From Tubulanus polymorphus (taxonomy: Eukaryota; Nemertea; Palaeonemertea; Tubulaniformes; Tubulanidae), in contig NC_134027.1 of assembly GCF_964204645.1 (NCBI RefSeq), positions 1,221,501 through 1,285,500 of the forward strand: a stretch of 64,000 nucleotides of DNA. Reading direction: 5' to 3'. A program made the translations under genes and the position numbers. How positions within the stretch are numbered: the stretch's first letter is position 1; the number at the start of each line of letters is the position of its first letter. Of this stretch, positions 43,786-57,327 are shown piece after piece. The notes beneath the pieces were generated by a model that was not told the DNA's origin, ran no database searches, and saw nothing but the letters and a program-made list of their open reading frames with translations.

Positions 43786-46669
43786 GATCTGTTAATTACA
43801 CTCATGGTTGTGCTGGCTACTGATATGGGAGGTATGTATCCTATCCGGAGCCAATTTCACTTTGATTCCAACAACTAATTTCTTATGATACTCCATTTCA
43901 TTTTCCATTAGAAGGAACTGTGTTATTATGATTTGTCTGAGTGTCCGTTAATGTTAGTTGAACTGTAACCCAGAGAAGTGAACCGTGGATGTTATAACTC
44001 CACAGATGTCATGTATGTATCAGGACAACTTTCATTATCAATGAATATATGTTTTATTTTTTCATAATCTATGAAATAGATGTCATTGAATCTGTTATTT
44101 TCATTTCAGTGTCCTAAGTTTAACTGTAAAGGATAGAACCGATAGCTGAATTGAATTCAACTCCTCCGGCAATGTTTGAGTCAGCTTCAGATATGAGTGG
44201 TATGTGTGTATGGAGACGAATTCAATTTGTGAGAATCTGTGAGATATAAATGTTACAATGTAGAATTTGTTATTCTCATTTCAGTGTCCATCAATATTAA
44301 GCTGAACTGATGCAGAATGAACTTATAGATAATGAACTGAATTGCTGGAGTCAGCTACTACTGGTCTGTGGTATGTGTTTGGAGCCAGAAATTTAACAAT
44401 GACTGTAATATAATCTCAGAGCTGCCAACTGTTACTGATTTTCAGTATTTGTAACGATTTTGTTACGAGAAATACTGATTTAGTTAATTCACATTTTGAT
44501 GAAATGTTACTGAAAAAAGCTCAATTTGTTGGTGATAACACTTTTCAGGGGTTGGCAGCCCTGTAATCTGATAAATAGATGTAATAAACAGATTGTTCTC
44601 ATTTCAGTGTCCGATCAATGTTAGTTACACTATAAGGAATAGACGTAGCTGAATTGAACTGAACTGATCCACAGTGAATATTTGAGTCACCTTCAGATAT
44701 TAGTGGTATGTCTGTATGCAGACAAAATTCTATTTTAACAACTGAGTTTGTGTTTTAAATCTTTGAAATAAGTAGGCCTATAATATCATTGAATCTGTTA
44801 TTTTCATTTCAGTGTTTGTCATTATAAGCTGAACTGGTAAATAATTAACGTACAAACTCCACTGGTTGAGTCACCTACAGACACATGGTATGTGTATAGA
44901 GATTAATTCAATGAATCTGAAATACTTTGTTTCTTAGTTTTAAATGATTTTCCATTTTGTTTTAATCTGTTAGGAGATGAACTGAACAAATCAACAGTTC
45001 GAATTCTGTATCAATAAGTGGTATGTATGAAAACAGAATTTCAACAACTTATTTCATAATTTCCTGCAATAGAATCTGATAAATAATTGCTATTGAATCC
45101 GTTGTTTTCATTTCAGTGTCAATCATTGTTCGTTGAACTGTAAAGAATGAATGAACCAACATCTTATTTGAACTGAACTCTACAGTCCATGGTTGAATCT
45201 ATAGCTATAGACATACAGTACGTGGTGTGTGTGTATGGAGGCAATTTCAATTTAATTGAAACACTTGTTTCATTATAATTATTAATGATTATTATGATTA
45301 TCCATTTTGTTTTAATCTGTTTAGGAGAAACCTGAACCAAGGATGTTATATTGCCACAGATATCATGTATGTATCAACGTCTTTCTGTTTTATTCCGTTT
45401 CTGTTCTGCAGAAGAATCTGAGATGATTATAATGTTATGGACTGAATGTGTTTTCCATTTTAGTTTCCATCAATGTTAGTTGAACTGTAACTGATAGAAG
45501 AGAACCATGGACGTTATAACTCCCCACAGATGTCGTGTATGTATCTGTAGAGGAATCTTTGAGAGATAGATTTTATAGAATCTGTTATTTTCAGTGTTGA
45601 TCAATGTTAGTTGAACTGTAATGAGTAAAACCAGTAGTTACTTCACAGTCAATGGTTTAGTCAGTAACAATGTATGTGATGTGGTTTGTGTATATGGAGA
45701 CAATTTCATTATTTTCATTAATTATTTGTTAGGCAATGACCAATTGTCCATGGGATGACCGATTACTAGTAGATGACCAGGGTTGACCAATTGCCAGATG
45801 ACCAATTGCCAGAAATGATCAGGGAACAGTCAACATGTATGTATCGAGACAATTTTCTGTTGTTTTGAGGAATCTCATAGAATCTGTTATTTTTATTTCA
45901 GTGTCCGTCATCATGAGTTGAAACGAATATCTGATTTGAAGTGAACTCTGCAGTCATTCAACAGTTGAGGAGCCCTTACACATATATAAGTTACGTATTA
46001 GTGATATTTACCACTGACAGACAATTAAAACAACTTGTATTATAATGATTTGCTGTTTGTGAATGAACTTGAGAACAGTCGCTACTCCTTAATGCTATCA
46101 GTTACAGCCACCTTTTGATAGAATCTCTGTCTAAACCTCTTGCATGATCATCTCTATCTCAATTATAATATAATAAATACTAATCCTTCATTTTAACTCT
46201 CTTCTATTCTAATACATTGTATGAGTCAAAAGATGGTTGTCATCGATAGAATTAGGGACGCTATACAGCTGGCTAATTGTCATAATCTAAACCCTTTTCA
46301 CTGCATACTCTGTGACCCTCCACTTCAATACATTTTAATTGATTCAATTGCACCAACTTTTTATTTTTTTTTTCATGTCAGCGTCAATCGTTTTTACCTG
46401 CTGCAGGTAGAAATGAATCCACTGCTTGAGTGGCTATAAAAGTCGGTGGTGAAGACAAGTACACTCAATTGGAGACAATAATTTCTTTGAGATCTGACAG
46501 TGGTAGGAATTGTAACATTTTAATAAATAAGGGGTACATCTAGAAAATTGGAAGACACGTTTTAATTGATATCTGTTATTTTACGTGTTTCAGCTTCAAG
46601 TTCATCCGAGTTCTACCAAATGAGATTATTCACCCATGAAGACTCGACTGATTCATACCCACATAAGGT

Positions 46670-47240
46670 AGTTGTACTTTCATTTTTATTAAACATTTCA
46701 ATAATTAAAATTGGCGCTATTAAGAAGAAAAAAGAAATTCATAAATTGCATTATTTAAAGTACTTTGATTTAAAACCTATTCATAAATAACAATGCGGTA
46801 CCGCTGCATAATAGATGGCACCACTATACGGTCGTTGGTACTACTAGACTGGTTACCTGTATAATAAGTACAATACAATGAATTTTATTCGCACGGTGTC
46901 GGATGTATTGGCATTGAAGCGCTCACTTATAATTCTATTGTATTGAATGTAGACCCAGAAAACCACGAAGGCTGCATTACGATTGCACCTTACACACAGG
47001 GCCACCTTCGGTTATCGGAGTCAATCGACTTATAGTAGTCCCGGAACTCGGGTGCCGAGTAACTCATGTCAAATGTCGGAACTATATTCCGGAAATAGTT
47101 CGAAAATCAAGCGCATTCGGTTATTAGTTCCAACCACTAGTCGACTAGCTACCGATTAACGAATTTGGCCCAGCCTGTCTAACTCTGGATTCGCAACTGG
47201 CAACCGAGTTAAGTGCTTCTCGCTAGCCAGGTTGCCGCTA
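46670..47240. other. Repeat fragments, no gene
   Basis: It includes the inverted relative of 6583-6670 (about 47083-47172: ACTAGTCGACTAGC, AATCAAGCGCATTCG) and an AATACAATGAATTTTATT tract resembling a retroelement 3' end. Confidence 0.4.
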
Positions 47241-47340
47241 AGCGGCCACCAGTCTATAATATTAACCCAATCACACGTTGTTTGTCACTCGCTGATTCGC
47301 TACGCATCTGATTGGCTAGATATATAGACTGGTGGCCGCT
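47241..47340. mobile_element. 100-bp MITE-like inverted repeat
   Basis: AGCGGCCACCAGTCTATA (47241-47258) is exactly inverted at 47323-47340. The interior carries CCAAT words in both orientations. The end sequence ACCAGTCTA recurs elsewhere in the window (for example near 9260), so it may be a dispersed family. Confidence 0.7.
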
Positions 47341-48194
47341 TGACCATTGAGGCAAGCGAGGATGGTTGCGTGACTTATCGAAATGTTCGCTTGCCACAGC
47401 AGGAATACCGTCCAATGTAATAAGTGTTTATGTATTTATTGTAGGAATGCCTGGTGATGTAGATCAAGTTCACAGAAACTGAAAACAGAAAGAAACCTGG
47501 CGGAATCTATTGTGTATAAATAAATATATTTATTATCGTGTTGTGTTGTTTATTCTGAGTGCGATCTGTGGTGATTCAACCACTTGGTCCTCTCAAGTTT
47601 TTTCCCCATCCAAATGTTTGAATCCGTTTGCGCCGTTTTGACTGAAGTGATCTTTAAATTTGTATTAGTTCTAAGACTTAGACAGGTCTTAAATTCTTTC
47701 AGTTGCGGCCACCTCTCGACAAAAATCTATTGTACTAATCCTTAAAAACTTCTAATCGCATGCGTCGAAAGGTGGCTGTCATAGATGGAATTAGAGATAT
47801 GATCAATGTCTAAGATGAATACAATTGCGTTTAATTTGAAACTGCTAAACAGTTGCAGTAAGAGTTAAATAACGATCATCGCTGTATCTATGCTTTTGAT
47901 GCTTGTTCCACTCTCAGTAATTACAGAGCTGCCAACTGTTACTGATTGCAGTATTAGTTAGTATTTTATAACGAGAAATACTGATCTGATTTGTGAAGGT
48001 CTTGCCGTTGATTACTGATTAATTGAACATTCCTTTCATATTTCAATGAAACGTTACTGAAAAAAATTCAATTTGCTACTGATAGGACTTTTCAAAGGTT
48101 GGCAGCCCTGTAGTTATCTTGGTCTCGCAACTTTACCACCTTAGTACCGGCGACGCATCACTCGTAGTCCTCCCCTTCCATGCCGCGCATTTAG

Positions 48195-48280
48195 CTATCC
48201 TCGCTTGCCGCGTTTAATTGGATGCGTTGTTTTTGTACCAATAAATGGGCGCCAATTTAAACCCCGGCAAGCGAGGATTT
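48195..48280. repeat. Short inverted repeat around AAGCGAGGAT
   Basis: TATCCTCGCTTGCCGCG and CCCGGCAAGCGAGGATT form complementary arms of about 14 bp. The word GGCAAGCGAGGAT also occurs near 47352. Probably the ends of a small degraded element. Confidence 0.5.
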
Positions 48281-48529
48281 ATTTGCCACCGTTTGCTCCA
48301 GTACTGTGCCATTGTCAGTTAGACTGGGTCTGAAATGGTGGTGGCAAGCTGCAGGTCTGGACTGCGCGACCAACATTTTCCATTCCTACATCCGAAATCT
48401 ACACGTTTTCTTGGCAGTTTGGTTGGTTTTTGTTCGAACGCGCCTCTGGTAGTAGACTGGTTGCTAGTTTACATTAGACTGGTTACCGGTCTCTATCTTT
48501 CATTAGAGACCGGTTGTGCCCATCCTCCA

Positions 48530-49610
48530 TTTTACATTTTCGATGCATGTCAAATAAGGTCAAACATGTTAAGTAGTGGTTAAGATGGCGTCTCTTCGAA
48601 TCTGCTTGGCTTCGAGCGATATTAAAATTGTCCTTTATAATGGACGGAAAGACATTAATCGCTGTAAGTATCAGATAAATCCGCTGATAATTTACCTGGT
48701 ACTCGAAATACCAACTAACAAGGATCGAAATCTAATGCGAGGTGAGCTCTGCCGCGACCGTCACTGAATACAGAACATTCTGAAGGAACAGAGGACATCC
48801 TTCCTATAACTACCGTTCGTTGGATGTATTTAGTGAATTGATGTTTTAATACAGTGTTGTAAAATGACTATATTTAGTATCTGAATAAAGTTTACAATTG
48901 CTGAATTCCTTAGTGCTTTGTTAGATCAGATATTTGGATCCACCTCAGCCTACTGATTTCCTGATACAGACAGCAAGTTGGGACAGTCAAATTAAGAGAT
49001 TTGGTCAAGACAGGTTACTCAGATCACACTTGAAATTCGCAATATCCTCTCTCCTCATGGACCACACATTGTCAATGTTGACTTTGCTAGAAATCGATTA
49101 TAAAATTCATCACGACCAATTCTTTTTCACTGAATTCAATATTTATTGTTCACTTCTGGTACAAAATCTTGTTCAGCCCCTGACAAGAGAATAAACAATG
49201 ACACTACGTATTTCATGACATAGAACAGTAGTTTTTTTTTCATCGACAAATTGGGACGATCCTGATATCCCTGATTTGAATGATAGTGTCTTTAGAATCA
49301 TAAAGACCATGTCTCGACCAGACAGATAATCCAATCACAATTCAAATTGAAGGCTCGCTAGTGCAGTTATTCACAGAATCCAGCTCTTTAAACCTCATCA
49401 GTTTATCAGAATCGAGGAGTTTCACCGCCTGTTATTTGGAATTTCATTTCATGACAGCTAGTGCTGATTCTTTATTCTCTTTGATTACTGCATGATGTTA
49501 TCATTCTGAAATTAAAATACATATCACACTTATAATTAAAGCTGGATTGACTTTACAAATTAATGGTTCAGAATCCATTTTTCAAACTTACCTTGATTAG
49601 CATTTGATTC
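48530..49610 (+). other. Mini transcription unit B, diverged relative of 7274-8290
   Basis: Shared promoter-like words (CATCCTCCATTTT, TTTTCGATGCATGTCAAA) precede ATGGCGTCTCTTCG. The frame stays open for about 26 codons (MASLRICLASSDIKIVLYNG, then RKDINR) to the donor GCT followed by GTAAGT. The polyadenylation signal AATAAA is at 48884-48889 in CTGAATAAAGTTTACA. Unlike copy A, the first-exon frame is intact to the donor. The second exon and product are unclear. Confidence 0.4.
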
Positions 49611-49619
49611 TCTATATAT

Positions 49620-50380
49620 CGTCAGAACATGGACTCAGAGTGTTTCTTTAATGGTTAAGAATGTCTCTTTAACCAACATCCCCCTAGCCTGCTTCCTACA
49701 TATTCCTTCCCTTTCCTCCTGATTACCTTTGATCCCCACTGCCTAGCAGCTAACAGCTGCTGCTATTTTATCTGGTTTACATGTTTTGCAAATAGTGTCT
49801 GTTATGCTATAGTTGTTCTTTTAATTGTTTAACTTCTTCATCTGAAATTTCATTATTCTCATTTCAGTTTCACGCAGGAAATGGTTCATGAAAATCTGCA
49901 TTGAGACTGGGACGAAATGTGCATTGAGACGGATGAAATCTGCATGAACAGAGATATACTTTAAGATCCCCATTTTATCCATCGGAGTGAATGTACATCC
50001 ACTACTCACAGGTAGCAAACCTACAAACGCTAAACACTCATCCCTGGGCCCTGATTCAAAAATAAAAATAAAAGATTAAATTAAGAATTAACAATTTTAT
50101 GAATCAGTGATCAGTTTCATAAAATAAGTCCTAAATTAATTTTAGGGGTTTATTATTTCATATTGAAATGAATTCTTCATGTTTATGCAATTCTCATTAT
50201 CTTTCATTGCAGCATTTATATATTCATTTTTAATCATACATGTGAAATATATAATGTATTTTCAGGGAAACGTAAACAAGAAAGGAAGGGAAGAAAGAGT
50301 TGGATGATTAATGCGCACTTATTCTCCATTCCGAATTCCTGTATTCGACTCTAGGTGATCATCATACGAACGAGATATAG
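49620..50380. other. No gene recognised
   Basis: AT-rich sequence. One further TTCTCATTTCAG acceptor-like site at about 49867 resembles those of the 42-47 kb array, without a clear partner donor. Confidence 0.3.
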
Positions 50381-50384
50381 AAAA

Positions 50385-50660
50385 AAAACATTACTGAAGT
50401 CATCTCTATATTTTAGTCTCAATTTGTATTTCTAATTCAATTTACTAAGTGTGTAAGTCATCATTTGGAAGTGTAAGTCATAATTTGGATAAATCGTCAC
50501 ATTACTGAAGTCATCTCTATTTTTTAGTCTCAATTTATATTTCTAATTCAATTTACTAAGTGTGTAAGTCATCATTTGGAAGTATAAGTCATAATTTGGA
50601 TAAATTGCCACATTACTGAATTCATCCCTATTTTTTAGTCTCAATTTGTATTCAGTTTAC
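50385..50660 (+). repeat. About 112-bp tandem repeat, 2.5 copies
   Basis: ACATTACTGAAGTCATCTCT followed by TTTTAGTCTCAATTT and GTGTAAGTCATCATTTGG recurs at about 50390, 50502 and 50610. Confidence 0.85.
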
Positions 50661-50884
50661 TTCAGATAACGTAATTTGGTTTAATCACAAGTCGTCAACA
50701 TTATAATCAATGTAACTACAGTGACTACATTATTGTCCTTTTATTGAGAAATTTATGTTAATTTTTGATTTCTGGGATAAATCAAAATTCAAATGTTATC
50801 ATTTTTTGTATCAAAAATTGTAAAAAATTGAATAACTTGTGTGCTATTGAAACATTCAGTTATGGAGAGTTTTTAGCTCAGAAA

Positions 50885-50984
50885 NNNNNNNNNNNNNNNN
50901 NNNNNNNNNNNNNNNNNNNNNNNNNNNNNNNNNNNNNNNNNNNNNNNNNNNNNNNNNNNNNNNNNNNNNNNNNNNNNNNNNNNN
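50885..50984. other. Assembly gap (100 N)
   Basis: Exactly 100 undetermined bases, the conventional size for a gap of unknown length. The sequence after it restarts at the equivalent of 20334. Confidence 0.99.
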
Positions 50985-51489
50985 GATGGCCTCCACAGCC
51001 GTTTTGATGTGTGAAATAGCTATTTTGAAGCTTATTCCCGCTCTACAGACTTAAGTGTTTGTTTGATTTTCTTGTGACTCGAGCAAAAGGAGGATGAACT
51101 CTACTGTGTTTGATGTGTGTAGGTCATCAAAGATGGCCACCACAGTTATATCAGTGTCTTAAATAGCCGATTTGGAGCTTGTTACATCTCTAAGGTGTAC
51201 AGGTTTAGACTATATAATTTTATTCATAGTTGTACTGTGGTTTATTTATGGTGGTCGGAGGATGAGCCCTACATGATTCACTGGTCGAGGGTCAATGTCT
51301 AGTTTGTTAAACGTGGAGGAACTCGTGCTATGCCCTCAGGCGGTCCCCGGTGAATCCGTCACTATAGCAACTGATTATGACCGCCATGTTGGACGTTATA
51401 CAACGGCAACAATGGAAATTTGACAACAAAAGATTGATTTTATTGATCAACACGTTCCATAGCGTCCAGTCCAAAATGTCGACATGTTA

Positions 51490-52443
51490 TTTTGTAGAAC
51501 CTCTGTAGGGGCCTTGCTGTGGATGCTGACTATACTCAGACATCGATTGTAGAACCTCTGTAGGGGCCTTGCTGTGGATGCTGACTATACTCAGACATCG
51601 ATTGTAGAACCTCTGTAGGGGCCTTGTTGTGGATGCTGACTATACTCAGACATCGATTGTAGAACCCCTGTAGGGGCCTTGCTGTGGATGCTGACTATAC
51701 TCAGACATCGATTGTAGAACCTCTGTAGGGGCCTTGTTGTGGATGCTGACTATACTCAGACATCGATTGTAGAACCTCTGTAGGGGCCTTGCTGTGGATG
51801 CTGACTATACTCGGACATCGATTGTAGAACCTCTGTAGGGGCCTTGCTGTGGATGCTGACTATACTCGGACATCGATTGTAGAACCTCTGTAGGGGCCTT
51901 GCTGTGGATGCTGACTATACTCGGACATCGATTGTAGAACCTCTGTAGGGGCCTTGCTGTGGATGCTGACTATACTCAGACATCGATTGTAGAACCTCTG
52001 TAGGGGCCTTGCTGTGGATGCTGACTATACTCAGACATCGATTGTAGAACCTCTGTAGGGGCCTTGTTGTGGATGCTGACTATACTCAGACATCGATTGT
52101 AGAACCTCTGTAGGGGCCTTGCTGTGGATGCTGACTATACTCAGACATCGATTGTAGAACCTCTGTAGGGGCCTTGCTGTGGATGCTGACTATACTCAGA
52201 CATCGATTGTAGAACCTCTGTAGGGGCCTTGCTGTGGATGCTGACTATACTCGGACATCGATTGTAGAACCTCTGTAGGGGCCTTGCTGTGGATGCTGAC
52301 TATACTCGGACATCGATTGTAGAACCTCTGTAGGGGCCTTGCTGTGGATGCTGACTATACTCGGACATCGATTGTAGAACCTCTGTAGGGGCCTTGCTGT
52401 GGATGCTGACTATACTTGGACATCGATTGTAGAAACTCTGCTA
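51490..52443 (+). repeat. 55-bp minisatellite, about 17 copies, copy 2
   Basis: Same unit as 20950-21690 but about four units longer, with a different order of single-base variants. The last unit is mutated (GAAACTCTGCTAGGAGCATT). Confidence 0.95.
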
Positions 52444-52466
52444 GGAGCATTGCGCTCGTATTATTG

Positions 52467-54430
52467 TGTAACTCCGTGTGCTGTGGACTAGAGTCTCATC
52501 TGCCCACATTGCGGTTCAGTCTGGTATTCCTCTGCCTAAGTCTGGTCTGGTGGTAGTAACATCAATCCTGGATAACCTTACCAGGGTTTATAGTTCGTTC
52601 CAGGATATAGCTGTATTAACAGGTGAGCTACGTGAGACTCGCAGCCGTCCGTGGGTGGCTCCGAGCCTGAGATGGCTGGCTCCGAGCCTGAGTCAGTTAC
52701 CCAGGTTATTCAATCCTTGGCTCCGTCTGTCCATTATCATTTCGGGGTCAGGTTAATCTTATTTTAGCTTCCCGCCAATCGGACTTGGACGGCGGGTCTA
52801 AGGTCTGTCTGCTAGATATGGACTCAATTAGGACTCTCTGTACCACCAGTTATCCCACTAGATGGCGTGTGTGTGATCAGTGCGACAACCTTGTCAAAAT
52901 CTAGTTCATTTTCAATGAACTGTCATCTAGATTTTTAGCCTCCCTTATCAGAAATTAGGCAAATTACTCCTCAGATGATCTTTAGGTTCATATTTAAGGT
53001 GGTTTTTACTGATCACTGTTCAAAGAATTTGAGAAATTATGGAAAGATTTGAATTGAATCTGAGAAGAAATCCGGGAGTTGTCTGAATGCACACTAGCGA
53101 CACCTGGTGGATCCACGATTGCCACAAGTGGAATCCTCGATTGCCACAGTCGAACGTAGAGTATTAAGAGCTCAATTAGGTTCTTCTTCACGTCTCTTCT
53201 CCGGTTGGAGTGCTCCAGTTTTGACCGAACGGAGGAATATTTGAGAGGTGCAGATTCAAGTCCACCACGCGTAGATGCGTTTTGGCGGCTCGACTCAAAC
53301 AATGCCAGCTCAAGCATCCATACTTTCTCAAGCGGCTTCTAATGCTGGTTGGAGAACAAGCGGACAGCTCCAACATTCTCGTGCCCCTTCTGGTCAAAAT
53401 AATTCTAGTTCATATCGGTGAAAGAGGAATGCTCCTAAAAGGAGCTCTTCCTCACGGAGAACCTCAAAATGAATTCTCGGGGCCAGTGGGACGATGTCTA
53501 TAACGAGCAGCCACCTACTGATCCGGCGTTCCCGGGTCGTATCACGGCGGCTACTGTCTTCAATTCTGAACACCTCCCGACACGCGCCCGAAAGCAGGTC
53601 ACGAGACGCTCATCTCGTCGGCTCTCGAAGATCTGGCCAAACAGAGAGCAATAAAACCGGTACGGGACGAAGCCACACCCGGATGGTTTTCACGAATATT
53701 TATGCTCCCGTAGGCCACAGGGCGTCAATGGACTTTAATAATAGACCTATCATTCCTCAATCGGCACATGATATCCCGAGGTTTCCAATTACCAAACCCA
53801 GATGGTAATTCTCCGCCCAGGTCGATGGGCGGCTTCATTGGACCGGGAAGTTCCTATTCACCGGAGAACTCGTCAATTTCACGGAATAAAGCGGAAAGGC
53901 CGCCAGTTCCAATTCCGGTCTCTTCCAGTCGGCCTCAGTACAGCCCTGGGTATTTACCAGCTTGGGTCAAGTCCAGACTACAGTCATAGGTTTCATAGAT
54001 ATGGAAGAAAAATAATTCCAGGGAACATTTTGAAATTTGTCAGTTATAACCATGGTTTCTCATTGTTGCTATCGTGGTTGTCACCCAGATTGGCGATTAT
54101 AACCAAGTATTTGTCTGTTGGTTTACCTCGACGACTGGTTACTAGTACCCAACTCGACTATAGAATGTCAGGAGGCGGTGACCACTGTCGTAGACTTAGT
54201 TCACCAGTTAGGGTCCCGGGTAAACTAAGTAAAATCTCACTTGATGCCGTCCCAACAGTTCACATATCTAGGCATGGACTTCGATCTCCGGATTAGCACG
54301 GTCTTTCCGTCCATGGCTCGAGTAGCCAATCTTCAAGAAGCTGTATGGCGGTATTTACAACAACCGCGAGGACGGCTAGTTATCGGTCACGCCTGTGGCT
54401 AAATGCAATCTCTGGCAATCTCCAAATTCT
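52467..54430 (+). pseudogene. Degenerate DIRS-like retroelement, copy 2
   Basis: Same element as 21700-23660 but less damaged. A 164-codon frame (53802-54296) includes FQFRSLPVGLSTAL (after Gln at 53904), where copy 1 has a stop. YLDDWLLVP lies at 54124 in a different frame. Trp is intact at the position of copy 1's second extra stop. Shared stops and frameshifts show the element was already dead before the copies split. Confidence 0.7.
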
Positions 54431-54749
54431 CGGAGAATATTACCTAAAACCATAGGAAAGGGTAAAGCACTACTCGGAAATACAAATTTTATTTCCAAAA
54501 ATTATGATATAATATGGATTGCAGCTGTGTGGAAGAAGTTTTTAAAATTATTTAGGAGCTTATAATTTGAATACATGAATTGAGAACAATTTGAAATGTG
54601 TTGATATCCAAAAGTGTCTCCATTGACTTCACTCATTCACCTGATGAAGCTTCTATACATTAGTACCCAAAGCTTGTGTGTCAAATAAACTAGTTACACG
54701 TCCTATAAAGTACTACTTGTCTCGTTATATATTCTAAACCCCAGTTAAC

Positions 54750-56130
54750 AATTCCAGTAAGTCAGGTTTAGGGAATAGATATTTAAACCTTGAGATGAAA
54801 CCGATGTGATACAATTCCAGTAAGTCAGGTTTAGGGAATAGATATTTAAACCTTGAGATGAAACCGATGTGATACAATCCCAGTAAGTCAGGTTTAGGGA
54901 ATAGATATTTAAACCTTGAGATGATACCGATGTGATAATATTCCAGTAAGTCAGGTTTAGGGAATAGATATTTAAAAATTGAGATGATACCGATGTGATA
55001 CAATTCCAGTAAATCAGGTTTAGGGAATAGATATTTAAACCTTGAGATGAAACCGATGTGATACAATTCCAGTAAGTCAGGTTTAGGGAATAGATATTTA
55101 AACCTTGAGATGAAACCGATGTGATACAATCCCAGTAAGTCAGGTTTAGGGAATAGATATTTAAACCTTGAGATGATACCGATGTGATAGAATTCCAGTA
55201 AGTCAGGTTTAGGGAATAGATATTTAAACCTTGAGATGAAACCGATGTGATACAATTCCAGTAAGTCAGGTTTAGGGAATAGATATTTAAACCTTGAGAT
55301 GAAACCGATGTGATACAATCCCAGTAAGTCAGGTTTAGGGAATAGATATTTAAACCTTCAGATGATACCGATGTGATAGAATTCCAGTAAGTCAGGTTTA
55401 GGGAATAGATATTTAAACCTTGAGATGATACCGATGTGATACAATTCCAGTAAGTCAGGTTTAGGGAATAGATATTTAAACCTTCAGATGAAACCGATGT
55501 GATACAATTCCAGTAAGTCAGGTTTAGGGAATAGATATTTAAACCTTGAGATGATACCGATGTAATACAATTCCTGTAAGTCAGGTTTAGGGAATAGATA
55601 TTTAAACCTTGAGATGATACCGATGTGATACAATTCCAGTAAGTCAGGTTTAGGAAATAGATATTTAAACCTTCAGATGATACCGATGTAATACAATCCC
55701 AGTAAGTCAGGTTTAGGGAATAGATATTTTAACCTTGAGATGATACCGATGTGATACAATTCCAGTAAGTCAGGTTTAGGGAATAGATATTTAAACCTTG
55801 AGATGAAACCGATGTGATACAATCCCAGTAAGTCAGGTTTAGGGAATAGATATTTAAACCTTGAGATGATACCGATGTGATACAATTCCAGTAAGTCAGG
55901 TTTAGGAAATAGATATTTAAACCTTCAGATGATACCGATGTAATACAATCCCAGTAAGTCAGGTTTAGGGAATAGATATTTTAACCTTGAGATGATACCG
56001 ATGTGATACAATTCCAGTAAGTCAGGTTTAGGGAATAGATATTTAAACCTTGAGATGATACCGATGTGATACAATTCCAGTAAGTCAGGTTTAGGGAATA
56101 TATATTTAAACCTTAAGATGATACCGATGA
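54750..56130. repeat. 63-bp minisatellite, about 22 copies, copy 2
   Basis: Same unit as 23970-25230. The order of AAACCG/ATACCG and TTGAG/TTCAG variants differs in the middle, and a block near the 3' end is duplicated. Confidence 0.95.
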
Positions 56131-56579
56131 ATTTAGCAATTTTGAATGAATTAAACCAATAGATTTCCAAAAGAGATTTCGATCCTAAGAATATTGGAAG
56201 CTTGTGTTTAACGTTACTAAATAGTAATATTATATAAAGCTAGAAGGACACGAGCGTATCCATTTTTTTGCCCGATCGCGACGATTAAATTCGCCGGTGA
56301 ATTTATACGCCCGATACGAGCGGGTACCGATCTATTTATAAACCGGCCATCACGGTGATTTCGTCGCCCACCGACATTAAACATTTTCGATATTTATGCC
56401 GGTGTTCGCTCGTCTTGTCGGCAAGCTTAAAAAGATTTAGAAAAAAATACAAATTCTCATTCGTGAATGAACTGGATTCACCTGGGTTCAGTTTCATGAG
56501 ACACAGTTCAAACTGCTCTAGAATTTGAGTTTGTAATTAATGTATGTGATTATAATGAATTGTATTTTTTGTTTTACAG

Positions 56580-56645
56580 CTTTGGCATTTCGGTTAAGTC
56601 GTGCGTTCCGGCGGGAGGAGTTTGTACGTTTGTTTCTCCCGGAGT
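56580..56645 (+). CDS. Coding exon 7' (second copy)
   Basis: Same splice sites and peptide as exon 7 at 25670-25735. AGG is replaced by CGG, both Arg. No copies of exons 1-6 are present upstream in this window, because the duplication begins after exon 6. Confidence 0.8.
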
Positions 56646-56699
56646 GTAAGTAGTTTAACTATTTTCATACTATATCATTCAGTGTGACGTGTGTCACTG

Positions 56700-56941
56700 A
56701 ATCAGGCGCGGATCCAGGAATTTTTCCAAGAGGGGGTTCATAAAAATCCTGACTAAAATCTCTAATGATAGCCGGGGCCTATACGGCATATTGTTTGGCC
56801 AAACATAAGATCATATGGTACCGGTTTTTTGGCTTTTCTCGAGTAAGCATTTAAATTCCTTCAAGAAAACAAATTTTTAGAATTTTTGGTAGCTGATCAG
56901 CGGGGTCACGACCCCTGAAACCCTCCCTGGATCCGCGCCTA
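56700..56941. mobile_element. TIR element with AGGCGCGGATCCAGG ends, copy B'
   Basis: Duplicate of 25793-26031 with almost identical sequence and position relative to exon 7'. Confidence 0.8.
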
Positions 56942-57254
56942 TGATATCTCCTCAAAATCTAATAAAAACATTCAACAAATTAATGCTATAATGACGATAT
57001 GTAGCCTGTTATATCTGTCTATTTGAATGCATTTGCATAAAGAAATAGTTGCGGAATTATCAACCGCAAGTAAAAGTGTAACCCTAGTGGGTCTTAAGAG
57101 ACGGCCAGAGCCTTTTTATAGGTTGTTATGGCTCACAACCTGACTTGAGTTAGCTGTACGGACCTGTCAGATTAGTTACTTCTAGAAGTTATGTTAGTCA
57201 CATTTTCTGACTATATTCTGGAAAACAGTGGAAGCTTGTATCCACCCTAGATTA

Positions 57255-57327
57255 GAACCAATCAGAATAGAACCAATCAGAATATAACCAATCAGAATAG
57301 AACCAATCAGAATAGAACCAATCAGAG
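57255..57327 (+). repeat. 15-bp CCAATCAG repeat, five copies
   Basis: One unit longer than the counterpart at 26345-26401; one unit reads ATATAACCAATCAG. Confidence 0.85.

Larger units (their letters stand above)
42155..47524 (+). ncRNA. Putative spliced non-coding transcript built from repeated small exons
   Basis: At least a dozen short segments lie between TTTTCATTTCAG-type acceptors and GTATGT-type donors. Examples are 42155-42201, 44110-44199, 44285-44370, 44608-44705, 44813-44887, 44974-45020, 45117-45224, 45325-45366, 45464-45536 and 46594-46667. Many begin with TGTCCRTCAATGTTAGTTGA or relatives. Lengths (42-108 nt) are not multiples of three and no frame stays open, so a non-coding RNA is favoured. 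A candidate last exon starts at 47445 and has AATAAA at 47519-47524. Transcription is inferred from splice-signal recurrence only. Confidence 0.4.

Noticed and set aside
50765-51007. Open frame crossing the N gap
   Set aside because: It exists only because undetermined bases cannot contain a stop.
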